From assembly GCA_001825475.1 (NCBI GenBank), contig MHWZ01000007.1, positions 8,097-20,516 of the forward strand: a stretch of 12,420 nt of DNA, read 5' to 3'. Below are positions 5,327-11,500 of the stretch, in pieces; within the stretch, counting starts at the first letter, position 1; each line of letters opens with the position of its first letter. Both the position numbers and the translations under genes were made by a program. The stretch comes from Candidatus Zambryskibacteria bacterium RIFOXYD2_FULL_43_10. GTDB lineage: Bacteria > Patescibacteriota > Minisyncoccia > Phycocordibacterales > Zambryskibacteraceae. The notes beneath the pieces were generated by a model. It did no database searches and had not been told where the DNA came from. It saw nothing but the letters and a program-made list of their open reading frames with translations.

Positions 5327-5830
5327 TTGCAACAACCTCGTATTAATCAACAGATCAGAGCGCGCGAACTTCGCGTTATCGGACCAAAAGGAGAAAATCT
5401 CGGCATCCTCACTCTTGAGGAAGCTCTCAAAAAAACCGAGGAACTCGGAGGAGACCTGATCGAGATTTCTCCCAATGCTACTCCGCCGGTAGCTAAGATC
5501 GCTGATTTCGGCCGTTATCTCTACGAGGAGAACAAAAAATCCAAACAAACAAAAAAATCTCATTCTGCTGAAGTGAAGACTGTGCAGGTTAAACTTGGCA
5601 CCGGTGACCACGACCTTATCCTTAAGGCCAAAAAGACTAGTGAGTGGCTCTCGGAAGGCAACCGCGTCAAGGTTGATCTTTTTTTGCCTGGCAGAGCCAA
5701 GTATCTCGATGAGAAGTTTTTAAAGGAACGTATTGAACGTATGCTCAAATTTGTCAGTGTCGATTACAAAATCGCCAGCCCCGCTAAAAAGAGTCCTAAG
5801 GGCATGACCGCCATCATCGAAAGAGCATGA
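5327..5830 (+). CDS. infC: Translation initiation factor IF-3
   Basis: The 167-residue protein binds the 30S subunit and polices start-codon selection. The N-domain shows RINQQIRARELRVIGPKGEN followed by LGILTLEEAL, LIEISPNATPPVAKIADFGRYLYEENKK (the IF3 signature) and a lysine-rich linker. The C-domain runs from EVKTVQVKLGTGDHDLILKA to the end. The only usable start before the in-frame stop at 5321 is TTG 5327. Rare start codons are typical of infC because IF-3 discriminates against them and so limits its own synthesis; E. coli uses AUU. No Shine-Dalgarno is present. A TACCAT (5316-5321) five bases upstream is a weak -10 candidate. It heads the usual infC-rpmI-rplT cluster. Confidence 0.95.
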   Translation: MQQPRINQQIRARELRVIGPKGENLGILTLEEALKKTEELGGDLIEISPNATPPVAKIADFGRYLYEENKKSKQTKKSHSAEVKTVQVKLGTGDHDLILKAKKTSEWLSEGNRVKVDLFLPGRAKYLDEKFLKERIERMLKFVSVDYKIASPAKKSPKGMTAIIERA

Positions 5831-5947
5831 CTAGCTTCTAGGGACTAGCCACTAGCTGATAGCTTTAAATCTGGACAAATTATTAATAATAGGTAATATG
5901 TAAACCCTGCCTAGCAGCTAGAACCAAGAAGCTGAAAGCTAATCTTT
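5831..5947 (+). promoter_or_regulatory. infC-rpmI intergenic leader rich in TAGC-like repeats, possible L20 control region
   Basis: The 117-base spacer is full of CTAG/AGCT words (5831-5866 and 5911-5940). AGCTTCT (5833-5839) can pair with AGAAGCT (5927-5933), and TAGCTTT (5860-5866) with AAAGCTA (5935-5941). The two pairings cross, as in a pseudoknot, and the second ends six bases before the rpmI ATG. In E. coli a long-range pseudoknot here is the L20 repressor site. Low complexity makes chance pairing a real alternative. Confidence 0.3.
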
Positions 5948-6139
5948 ATGGTTATAAAAACAAATAAATCGTATTCAAAGAGGTTGAAGATAACCAAATC
6001 TGGCAAGCTTTTGGCGCGTCGGACCGGGCAAAACCATTTCAACACCAAGGAACGCCGAGCGGCAAAATACGCCAAAGACCGTAAGGCTGAATTCCATATG
6101 AAGAACAAGGCCCGCTCCCGCTTCCTCGTTAATCTTTAA
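5948..6139 (+). CDS. rpmI: 50S ribosomal protein L35
   Basis: The 63-residue, very basic protein is of normal family length. It reads MVIKTNKSYSKRLKITKSGK, then LLARRTGQNHFNTKE, with the expected K-S-x-x-K-R-x-K-x-T-x-x-G-K pattern and the central R-R-x-x-x-x-H-x-x-x-x-K segment. It is a structural protein of the large subunit. It sits between infC and rplT, the conserved order in bacteria. No strong Shine-Dalgarno is visible; the nearest purine run, GAAAG, is about 10 bases before the ATG and may be occluded by a leader fold. Confidence 0.95.
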   Translation: MVIKTNKSYSKRLKITKSGKLLARRTGQNHFNTKERRAAKYAKDRKAEFHMKNKARSRFLVNL

Positions 6140-6182
6140 CTTATTAAACTTACCAACTTATACAACTTATTGAACTAATACT
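6139..6182 (+). repeat. Degenerate 8-9-base tandem repeat between rpmI and rplT
   Basis: The whole spacer is five units: ACTTATTAA, ACTTACCA, ACTTATACA, ACTTATTGA, ACTAATACT. It begins at the last base of the rpmI stop codon and ends exactly at the rplT ATG. It contains no Shine-Dalgarno. Confidence 0.6.
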
Positions 6183-6527
6183 ATGACCCGAGTAAAAAAG
6201 GGCGTAGACGCGCTCAAAACCAGAAGAAATATTCTTCGCAAGGTCAAAGGATATCGATTCGGCCGTTCGACCAAAGAAAGGCAGGCAAATGAAGCCATCG
6301 TTCACGCCGGCGCTTATTCCTTTGCTCACCGTAGAGACAAGAAGGGCGACTTCCGCCGACTTTGGAACGTGCGCCTCTCCGCTTTTTTGAAAGAAAATGG
6401 TCTTTCGTACTCAAAATTTATTCCCATGCTCAAAAATAAAGAAGTCGCCCTTGATAGAAAGATTCTGGCCGAAGTCGCCTTCAAACATCCAGAAACCCTC
6501 AAGAAAATTTTGGAGTCCGTCCGATAA
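6183..6527 (+). CDS. rplT: 50S ribosomal protein L20
   Basis: The 114-residue product has the standard family length. The long basic N-terminal extension (MTRVKKGVDALKTRRNILRK, then VKGYRFGRSTKERQAN) threads through 23S rRNA. The globular domain has YSFAHRRDKKGDFRRLWNVR followed by LSAFLKENGLSYSKFIPMLK and the usual VALDRKILAEVAF end. It is needed for early 50S assembly and, in species studied, represses its own operon. The last 29 bases overlap the tail of the convergent membrane protein gene. Confidence 0.97.
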   Translation: MTRVKKGVDALKTRRNILRKVKGYRFGRSTKERQANEAIVHAGAYSFAHRRDKKGDFRRLWNVRLSAFLKENGLSYSKFIPMLKNKEVALDRKILAEVAFKHPETLKKILESVR

Positions 6528-6879
6528 TGTAAAGATAAATACAGGTCAGGATCGCCCCCATCATGTCAGCGACAAGATCTAATACAGTATCCTGCCAATA
6601 ATGTATGGGCTGGATAAGATTTAATATATATTCGAACACTTCCCACGCTATTCCTATAATCAACATACCCACTAGAATAAGCATGGCTGATTTCAAAGTG
6701 CTGGTCGGTCCAAAAAACCACGCAATCACCAACCCTCCGGAAAATCCCGCCAATAAATGCACTATGATATCAAGCCACCAAATAGTCCAGTATAAATAAA
6801 AAGCTTCCGCGATAAAATGAAGCGCGCCGATAACAACAATTACGCCGAAAGCGGTATATAAGAAAGAAGATTTTCGCAT
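6499..6879 (-). CDS. Small four-helix membrane protein, VanZ/DUF2238-like
   Basis: The 126-residue product is almost entirely membrane-embedded, with hydrophobic segments at about 6-24, 28-56, 63-90 and 100-119. Conserved-looking polar residues lie in or near the helices: D37 and H41 (WWLDIIVHLLAGFSGG), E80 and E83 (AWEVFEY), D97, D101 and D105 (QDTVLDLVADMMGA). This arrangement recalls the YjdF/DUF2238 and VanZ-like small membrane proteins. Function is unknown. The start at ATG 6879 is supported by an extended -10 exactly six bases upstream. The 3' end overlaps rplT by 29 bases on the opposite strand. Confidence 0.75.
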   Translation of the reverse strand: MRKSSFLYTAFGVIVVIGALHFIAEAFYLYWTIWWLDIIVHLLAGFSGGLVIAWFFGPTSTLKSAMLILVGMLIIGIAWEVFEYILNLIQPIHYWQDTVLDLVADMMGAILTCIYLYIIGRTPKFS

Positions 6880-6885
6880 TGCTTC

Positions 6886-6894
6886 ATTATATCA
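6886..6894 (-). promoter_or_regulatory. Extended -10 box of the membrane protein gene, predicted leaderless start
   Basis: Minus strand TGATATAAT (extended -10), six bases GAAGCA, then ATG at 6879. This is the best single example of the pattern in the window. Confidence 0.65.
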
Positions 6895-6916
6895 AATCGT
6901 TCGACTTCGCTCAGGG

Positions 6917-6952
6917 TACTTAAAATCCCAACTCACGTTGGGATTTTAAGTA
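6917..6952. terminator. Bidirectional hairpin, probable terminator
   Basis: TACTTAAAATCCCAAC (6917-6932), loop TCAC, then its exact reverse complement (6937-6952): 16 perfect pairs. The GC-rich core is flanked by AAAA and TTTT inside the stem, so it reads as a terminator both ways, although no long T-tract follows. On the minus strand it would end the candidate RNA at 6953-7072 and any read-through from ndk. Confidence 0.6.
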
Positions 6953-7072
6953 GGGTTATTCTGGTATACCCTAGTGTAAAAACTAGGTGGGTGTCCGCAG
7001 ATCTACCCCAAGGGATAAAACAATTAAGACTCCCTAAAAATATTTTAGCTAGATAATACCTCAAATAACCCC
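6953..7072 (-). ncRNA. Candidate structured small RNA, unrecognised
   Basis: A minus-strand TATAAT at 7079-7084 predicts a transcript starting GGGGTTATT at 7072. Its 5' end (7064-7071) pairs perfectly with its 3' end (6953-6960; GGGTTATT with AATAACCC). After a small internal loop a second helix pairs 7056-7060 with 6963-6967 (GGTAT with ATACC). Inside are local hairpins CCTAGT/ACTAGG (6970-6987) and CTAAAA/TTTTAG (about 7034-7048). The terminator-like hairpin follows immediately. There is no reading frame of useful size. The closed ends are reminiscent of 6S-type RNAs, but I recognise no family. It could also be the untranslated tail of the ndk operon. Confidence 0.45.
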
Positions 7073-7078
7073 ACATAT

Positions 7079-7084
7079 ATTATA
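7079..7084 (-). promoter_or_regulatory. -10 box for the candidate small RNA
   Basis: TATAAT on the minus strand, then six bases (ATATGT), then GGGG as predicted +1 at 7072. The predicted start coincides with the first base of the outer helix. No clear -35. Confidence 0.4.
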
Positions 7085-7150
7085 CACTCCGGAAACAATA
7101 AAGGTTGTTGATATTGTATAGACTTTTATCTAAAAATATTTCGTAACCTG

Positions 7151-7732
7151 CTAATCAACGCCAAATCGTCTATAATCATGTGCCTTAAAATCTCCAAACC
7201 AGTGAGTTATCTCATGTTTAGCTTCTTCGGACGTTTCCGAAGCATGAATTAGATTCATCACAGCCCGTTTCTCACTATTCGCAAGGGCAGGCGAATCGTT
7301 TGAGAAATCACCCCGAATAGTGCCCATATCTGCCTGAAACGGGAGTGTTGATCCGGCGATTTTACGAACCATATCAACAGCATGAAGCCCTTGCACAACT
7401 ATGCGAACCAATGGTGCCGAACTCATATAGTCCACAATCCAATCGCGGACCATTTTACCAATCTTGAACGCATCGTCTGTACCCAGAATTGATTCCGAAT
7501 CAAGACCGTATTTCTTGTAGGTACTAAGACTCTTTTCACCCAAGCGAGTAATCCAGACATCGTCCTTAGGATAATGTTTATCAATCTGTTTTGATGTCGG
7601 TTGGAACATCTCCAACGCCACAATTTTTAGATCTCTTTGTTCAAAACGTTTGATAATTTCTCCAATCAATCCTTTTTGCACGCCATCAGGCTTGATAAGC
7701 ACAAAAGTTTTTTCTTCTTTTAGATGTTTCAT
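7151..7732 (-). CDS. ndk: Nucleoside diphosphate kinase (long form)
   Basis: The enzyme transfers the gamma-phosphate of NTPs to NDPs through a phospho-histidine. N-terminal EKTFVLIKPDGVQKGLIGEI (7-26) and the active-site NLIHASETSEEAKHEI with H163 (160-175) are typical, as is the upstream GTIRGDF (137-143). At 193 residues it is about 45-50 longer than the usual 140-150. Most of the excess lies between HYP (53-55) and IVDYMSSAPLV (99-109), where the family normally has about 15 residues, and the rest is a C-terminal extension. The ATG overlaps the map stop in an ATGA, so it is translationally coupled. It occupies the place where infA and rpmJ often follow map. Confidence 0.92.
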   Translation of the reverse strand: MKHLKEEKTFVLIKPDGVQKGLIGEIIKRFEQRDLKIVALEMFQPTSKQIDKHYPKDDVWITRLGEKSLSTYKKYGLDSESILGTDDAFKIGKMVRDWIVDYMSSAPLVRIVVQGLHAVDMVRKIAGSTLPFQADMGTIRGDFSNDSPALANSEKRAVMNLIHASETSEEAKHEITHWFGDFKAHDYRRFGVD

Positions 7733-8496
7733 TGAGTTAGTATTATATTGCCTTTTTCTGTTATGGCAATTGTGTGTTCAAAGTGAGCGCTTCTCGTGCC
7801 ATCGCGGGTGACAATAGTATAACCATCCGATAATAATTTGTTGCTAGACTTGCCAACATTAACCATGGGTTCAAGAGCGATAACAAGTCCCGGAACTAAT
7901 TTTTCTCCTCTTCCAGCAATACCGAAGTTTGGTACAAACGGGTCTTCATGAACCTTGTACCCCACACCATGACCGACAAGATTCTCGGCTAGAGTAAAAC
8001 CGCTGACCGAGACAACTTGACTTATCGCAGCACCTATGTCACCAATAGTATTACCGGGCTTAGCCACTTCAATACCGCGTTGGAGCGCCATTTCAGTTGT
8101 TTCAAGAAGTCTCCTTGATTGTTCGTCAATCGAGCCCGCCGGCACAGTGACAGCGGCATCAGTAATAAGACCCCGATGCAATAAACCAAAATCAAGAGAA
8201 ACGATATCGCCTTCTTGGATAATTTTCTCCGCTTCATTTGGTATACCATGAACAATCTCCTCATTTATGGATACGCAAAGGGCCGCGGGAAATCGACGCT
8301 TGGCTCCCTGCGGACTGTAACCTAGAAAGGCCGGCTTGTCGCCACCCTCTTTTATCAGTCGCAGAGCTTCTTCTTCAAGTTTGAACGCCGAGACACCGGG
8401 TGCCACTTTCGAGGCAAGGATCGAAAGAATTTCGGCGAGTCTTTTCCCTCCTTCTCTCAAAATTTCTATCTCTTCTGGAGTTTTAAGTCTGATCAT
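7729..8496 (-). CDS. map: Type I methionine aminopeptidase
   Basis: The 255-residue enzyme removes the initiator methionine from nascent proteins. The family start is MIRLKTPEEIEILREGGKRL. All five metal ligands are visible: Asp in VSLDFG, Asp in ITDAAVT, His in VGHGVGYKVHEDP, Glu in IALEPMV, Glu in SAHFEHTIAI. The substrate-positioning His is in NEEIVHGIP. An in-frame start seven codons upstream (8517) exists, but ATG 8496 overlaps the adk stop as ATGA and begins where the family does, so it is preferred. It is co-translated with adk and ndk. Its place after secY and adk is the classic spc-operon order. Confidence 0.95.
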   Translation of the reverse strand: MIRLKTPEEIEILREGGKRLAEILSILASKVAPGVSAFKLEEEALRLIKEGGDKPAFLGYSPQGAKRRFPAALCVSINEEIVHGIPNEAEKIIQEGDIVSLDFGLLHRGLITDAAVTVPAGSIDEQSRRLLETTEMALQRGIEVAKPGNTIGDIGAAISQVVSVSGFTLAENLVGHGVGYKVHEDPFVPNFGIAGRGEKLVPGLVIALEPMVNVGKSSNKLLSDGYTIVTRDGTRSAHFEHTIAITEKGNIILTQ

Positions 8497-9062
8497 AACG
8501 CGGAAATTTTTTGCCACAGTTCAGCAAAGACTGCGTCCGGCAAGGGTTCGCCATCTATATCAATCACCTTGTTTATAGAACGGAAATATTCCACGGCGGG
8601 AACGGTGTGCTCATGGAAATTTTTTAATCTACTTTGAAAGACTGCCGGATCATCGTCTTGGCGATCTTCGATCTTTTGACGCTTGCGCAGACGTTCGGCA
8701 ACTGTCGCGTTGGACACTTTAAAATAGAGCACTCGAAAGTCACGATCCAACCATTCGCAAACCTCGGTAAAAAGACGTGCTTCCGGTTCCATACGACATG
8801 CCCCTTCAAATATAACCCCGTCATTCTCTCCAATCCCAAACAATGCTTGTTGGAAAATGTACTGGACAAACCAAGAGGGCACGAGATCTCCTGAGTTCAT
8901 TATTTCCGCGACTTTTTTGCCAACAGCATCTCCAACTTTTACAATCTCCCGTAATCTACCTCCAGTCGAAATAACGGGGAAACCGGTTTTGTTGCTCAGA
9001 AGTTCGGCTTGTTTGCCCTTACCGGAACCAGTAAGACCCATGAGGATAAAAGTTTTGATCAT
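8493..9062 (-). CDS. adk: Adenylate kinase, divergent
   Basis: The 189-residue P-loop kinase is placed where adk always sits, after secY. Fold markers are FILMGLTGSGKGKQAELLS (5-23; usual G-x-P-G-x-G-K-G-T-Q), VISTGGRLREIV (30-41; usual STGD-x-L-R), FEGACRMEPEARL (usual DGFPR-T-x-x-Q), the LID-like ERLRKRQKIEDRQDDDPAVF and SRLKNFHEHTVPAVEYF near the end. The Lys Gly Lys Gln version of the P-loop, the Gly for Asp in STGD and EGACR for DGFPR are unusual. The LID is short, with no zinc cysteines. It probably still makes ADP from AMP and ATP, but substrate preference may be altered. The gene starts four bases after secY ends, with a GAGGG ribosome-binding site. Confidence 0.88.
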   Translation of the reverse strand: MIKTFILMGLTGSGKGKQAELLSNKTGFPVISTGGRLREIVKVGDAVGKKVAEIMNSGDLVPSWFVQYIFQQALFGIGENDGVIFEGACRMEPEARLFTEVCEWLDRDFRVLYFKVSNATVAERLRKRQKIEDRQDDDPAVFQSRLKNFHEHTVPAVEYFRSINKVIDIDGEPLPDAVFAELWQKISAL

Positions 9063-9065
9063 GGT

Positions 9066-10337
9066 TTAATATTCCCTCGCCGAGACTTGCGCGTCAATCT
9101 TTTTTACCAAATCAATCACAACCGAAACCACGATTAGAAGCGCCGTACCGCCAATGGCCAGAGACTGGATACCCGTCAGAGAACCCAGAATAAGGGGCAG
9201 AATAGCGATGATACCCAAAAAGAGCGCGCCAACCAAAGTCAAACGAATGAGAATGCGTGAAATATAATCGGCAGTCGCCTCGCCCGGTCGCACCCCGGAA
9301 ACAAAGGCTCCGGATTTCTGAAGATTGGTGGCAATAGAATCCGGGTCAAAAGTAACGGCGGTATAGAAGTAAGTAAAGAGAAAAACCAGCACAAAATACG
9401 CCGAAGTGTAAAACCAATTATTTGTCAGTAACGTCAGTGCGAAACTAGCCGTCTTTTCTATGATAGCGACGCTCGATTGGGCCAGAAATTGGAAAATCAT
9501 TTGGGGAAAGAGAAGAATAGACAGGGCGAAAATAATGGGAATAACACCGGCTTGATTAATGCGCAATGGTAGATAGGTAGAGAGACCGCCGTAAGTGCGC
9601 CCCCCGCGAACCTGTTTGGCGTAAGTGATAGGTATCGGCCTCTCCGCCTCTGTGACTACTACCACGCCAAAAGTAACTAAAACAGCGATAGCCAGACCGG
9701 CGAGATAGACGGGTAATTGCGCCAAATCAAACGTGAAAAAAAGCTGGCTGGCGGTCGTTGGCAGTCGCGAGACAATGCCGGCAAAAATAATAAGGGAGAC
9801 ACCGTTACCGACACCGAATTCCGTGATGAGTTCGCCTAACCACATTAGAAGCATTGAACCGGCGACGATCACCAAGATATCCACCAAAAGAATATTGATG
9901 GAAAGTGTGGGAAGAACACTTTGCCCTTGAAGAAGCTTGATGAAGGCATAACCTTGGATAATGGCGAGCGGCACGGTCAGGAGCCTGGAATACTGAGCGA
10001 ATCGACGTCGGCCTATCTCTCCCTCCTCTTGAGACAGGGCCTTGAGTTTGGGTACCATGACAGTCAAGAGTTGCATGATGATTGAAGCCGTGATGTACGG
10101 ACCGACACCAAGCATCACAATGGACAGATTTGAGAGTCCCCCTCCGGAAAAGAGATTCAGTAGATTAAGAAATTCACTTCCAGCAAATAAACTCTGCAGG
10201 CGCATGGTATCAATGCCCGGGATAGGAATGATGGCAAACAAGCGGGAAACAGCTAAAATGCCGAGAACAAATAAGATCCGATTGCGCAGCGATCGGTCAC
10301 CCAAAATGAGTTTCAATTTCTCGCCCAATTTAGACAT
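9066..10337 (-). CDS. secY: Preprotein translocase subunit SecY
   Basis: The 423-residue channel protein of the Sec translocon is predicted to span the membrane ten times. The first helix is RNRILFVLGILAVSRLFAII (18-37). The second-helix signature GPYITASIIMQLLTVMVPKL (79-98) is followed by the cytoplasmic LSQEEGEIGRRRFAQYSRLL. The fourth cytoplasmic loop shows ERPIPITYAKQVRGG, a SecY hallmark next to the ribosome and SecA contact site. Length and motifs are ordinary. The ATG overlaps the end of rplO by eight bases, and adk follows after a three-base gap. Confidence 0.97.
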   Translation of the reverse strand: MSKLGEKLKLILGDRSLRNRILFVLGILAVSRLFAIIPIPGIDTMRLQSLFAGSEFLNLLNLFSGGGLSNLSIVMLGVGPYITASIIMQLLTVMVPKLKALSQEEGEIGRRRFAQYSRLLTVPLAIIQGYAFIKLLQGQSVLPTLSINILLVDILVIVAGSMLLMWLGELITEFGVGNGVSLIIFAGIVSRLPTTASQLFFTFDLAQLPVYLAGLAIAVLVTFGVVVVTEAERPIPITYAKQVRGGRTYGGLSTYLPLRINQAGVIPIIFALSILLFPQMIFQFLAQSSVAIIEKTASFALTLLTNNWFYTSAYFVLVFLFTYFYTAVTFDPDSIATNLQKSGAFVSGVRPGEATADYISRILIRLTLVGALFLGIIAILPLILGSLTGIQSLAIGGTALLIVVSVVIDLVKKIDAQVSAREY

Positions 10338-10596
10338 TTGATTTCTTTTTAGCTAAAAACTCCTTAAGAACCGACCCCTTAAGCTTGGGTTGGAATGATT
10401 TTAAAGATGACTTGCCGCGACCGCGAAGTTTCGGTATGCGTTTGATGATGTCGCGCATCTCCGGTCGCTTCTTGTGACCGGCGCGGGCGTTCTGACCCTT
10501 AGTGCCACGGCCGGATGTTTTGCCACGCGTGCCGCCGCGCCCAACTTGTCGAGCGTGTTTTCTTTTTGTTTTCGCTTGAAGATTATGAAATTGCAT
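10330..10596 (-). CDS. rplO: 50S ribosomal protein L15, short form
   Basis: The N-terminal MQFHNLQAKTKRKHARQVGR region and the Gly-Arg-Lys-rich stretch (GRGGTRGKTSGRGTKGQNAR, about 19-38, then AGHKKRPE) are the L15 rRNA-binding extension. The family usually has about 145 residues, but this reading frame ends after 88. The C-terminal globular half is replaced by LRGRGKSSLKSFQPKLKGSV and a Lys-rich end. The stop codon lies inside the start of secY, so there is no room for a lost remainder downstream. It therefore looks like a genuinely reduced protein rather than a frameshift at the end. It lies nine bases after rpsE, where most bacteria have rpmD in between. Confidence 0.88.
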   Translation of the reverse strand: MQFHNLQAKTKRKHARQVGRGGTRGKTSGRGTKGQNARAGHKKRPEMRDIIKRIPKLRGRGKSSLKSFQPKLKGSVLKEFLAKKKSNV

Positions 10597-10605
10597 GAAA
10601 TCAGG

Positions 10606-11193
10606 TTAATTCCTATTTTTTATTTTGGTATGCTCAAGTTGTTTAAGCGCTTTTATGGCCGCGTAAGCATTGTTGATATTATTCTTTGATCTTGAAAAAA
10701 GTTTGGCGCCTATTTCTCTCAGTCCGGCCAATTCAAGCACCGTGCGTACAGAACTACCCGCGAGAATACCCTTGCCGCGAATCGGCATAATTTTAACGCA
10801 TGAAGCGCTGAATTTTGCCTCCACTTCGTGCGGGATGGACATTCCCTTAGTGGTATTAACCGTAATCATATTCTTTTTAGCATCACGAAAGGCTTTTTCT
10901 ATGGCAAGCGGGGTGTCGGATGCTTTGCCTTGTCCCACACCTACCGAGCCCTTTTTATTGCCCGCCACCAGACAAACCGAGAAGTTAAAGCGTCGACCAC
11001 CGGCCATCACTCGGGTGACACGTCGCAGACTGACGATCTTTTGTTCAAACTCCGGTTTGACGCGGGCATCTCGACGAGATGGCCGGCGGCCGGGTCTTCT
11101 GCCTCTGTCGCGGTTCCTGCTCTCTCGGACCGCGGGCGTTGGAGCAAGTGGGGTCGAATCGACGGCAACAGTTGTATTTGTCTCTTCGTTCAT
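10606..11193 (-). CDS. rpsE: 30S ribosomal protein S5
   Basis: The 195-residue product has a non-conserved N-terminal extension of about 45 residues, Thr/Pro-rich, then Arg-rich (RDRGRRPGRRPSRRD). The conserved dsRNA-binding-like domain follows (EFEQKIVSLRRVTRVMAGGR, then RFNFSVCLVAGNKKGSVGVG), then the S5 fold proper with KASDTPLAIEKAFRDAKKN, IPHEVEAKF and GKGILAGSSVRTVLELAG. It is important for decoding fidelity in the small subunit. The start codon is one base after the rplR stop (TAATATG), so translation is coupled. No rpmD follows. Confidence 0.96.
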   Translation of the reverse strand: MNEETNTTVAVDSTPLAPTPAVRESRNRDRGRRPGRRPSRRDARVKPEFEQKIVSLRRVTRVMAGGRRFNFSVCLVAGNKKGSVGVGQGKASDTPLAIEKAFRDAKKNMITVNTTKGMSIPHEVEAKFSASCVKIMPIRGKGILAGSSVRTVLELAGLREIGAKLFSRSKNNINNAYAAIKALKQLEHTKIKNRN

Positions 11194-11194
11194 A

Positions 11195-11500
11195 TTAGAA
11201 TTTTAAGCCGGCCTTACGCACGCTATCGGCCAAATCACGAACCTTACCGGTATAAACGTAGCCACCACGGTCAAAAATAACCTTTTTGATTTTTTTGGCA
11301 ATCGCCTTCTTGGCGATCTCCGCGCCAACTTTAAGAGCGTCCGCACCCTTCGCGGAAACCAGAGTAACGGCCTTGTCATCATCAATGAGCTGGACGTAAA
11401 TAGCAGTATTTGATTTGAAAACACAAAGGCGCGGACGCGTGGAGGTGCCGGAAATTTTTGCTCTTATTTTCTTATGTCTTCTATCGCGCGTAGTTTGCAT
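11195..11500 (-). CDS. rplR: 50S ribosomal protein L18
   Basis: The 101-residue 5S rRNA-binding protein is shorter than the usual 115-120, mainly at the basic N-terminus. Key stretches are [20 protein letters not shown] followed by [17 protein letters not shown], and the end [20 protein letters not shown] then SVRKAGLKF, which are typical. The ATG shares one base with the rplF stop (TAATG). Confidence 0.95.
   Translation of the reverse strand: MQTTRDRRHKKIRAKISGTSTRPRLCVFKSNTAIYVQLIDDDKAVTLVSAKGADALKVGAEIAKKAIAKKIKKVIFDRGGYVYTGKVRDLADSVRKAGLKF

Noticed and set aside
7729..7760. TATAAT nine bases before the ndk ATG as an ndk promoter
   Set aside because: It lies inside the end of map with non-matching spacing, and the ATGA overlap already explains ndk translation.
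10670..11280. Long plus-strand frames opposite rpsE
   Set aside because: They mirror the Arg-rich S5 coding sequence, which has clear family motifs on the minus strand.
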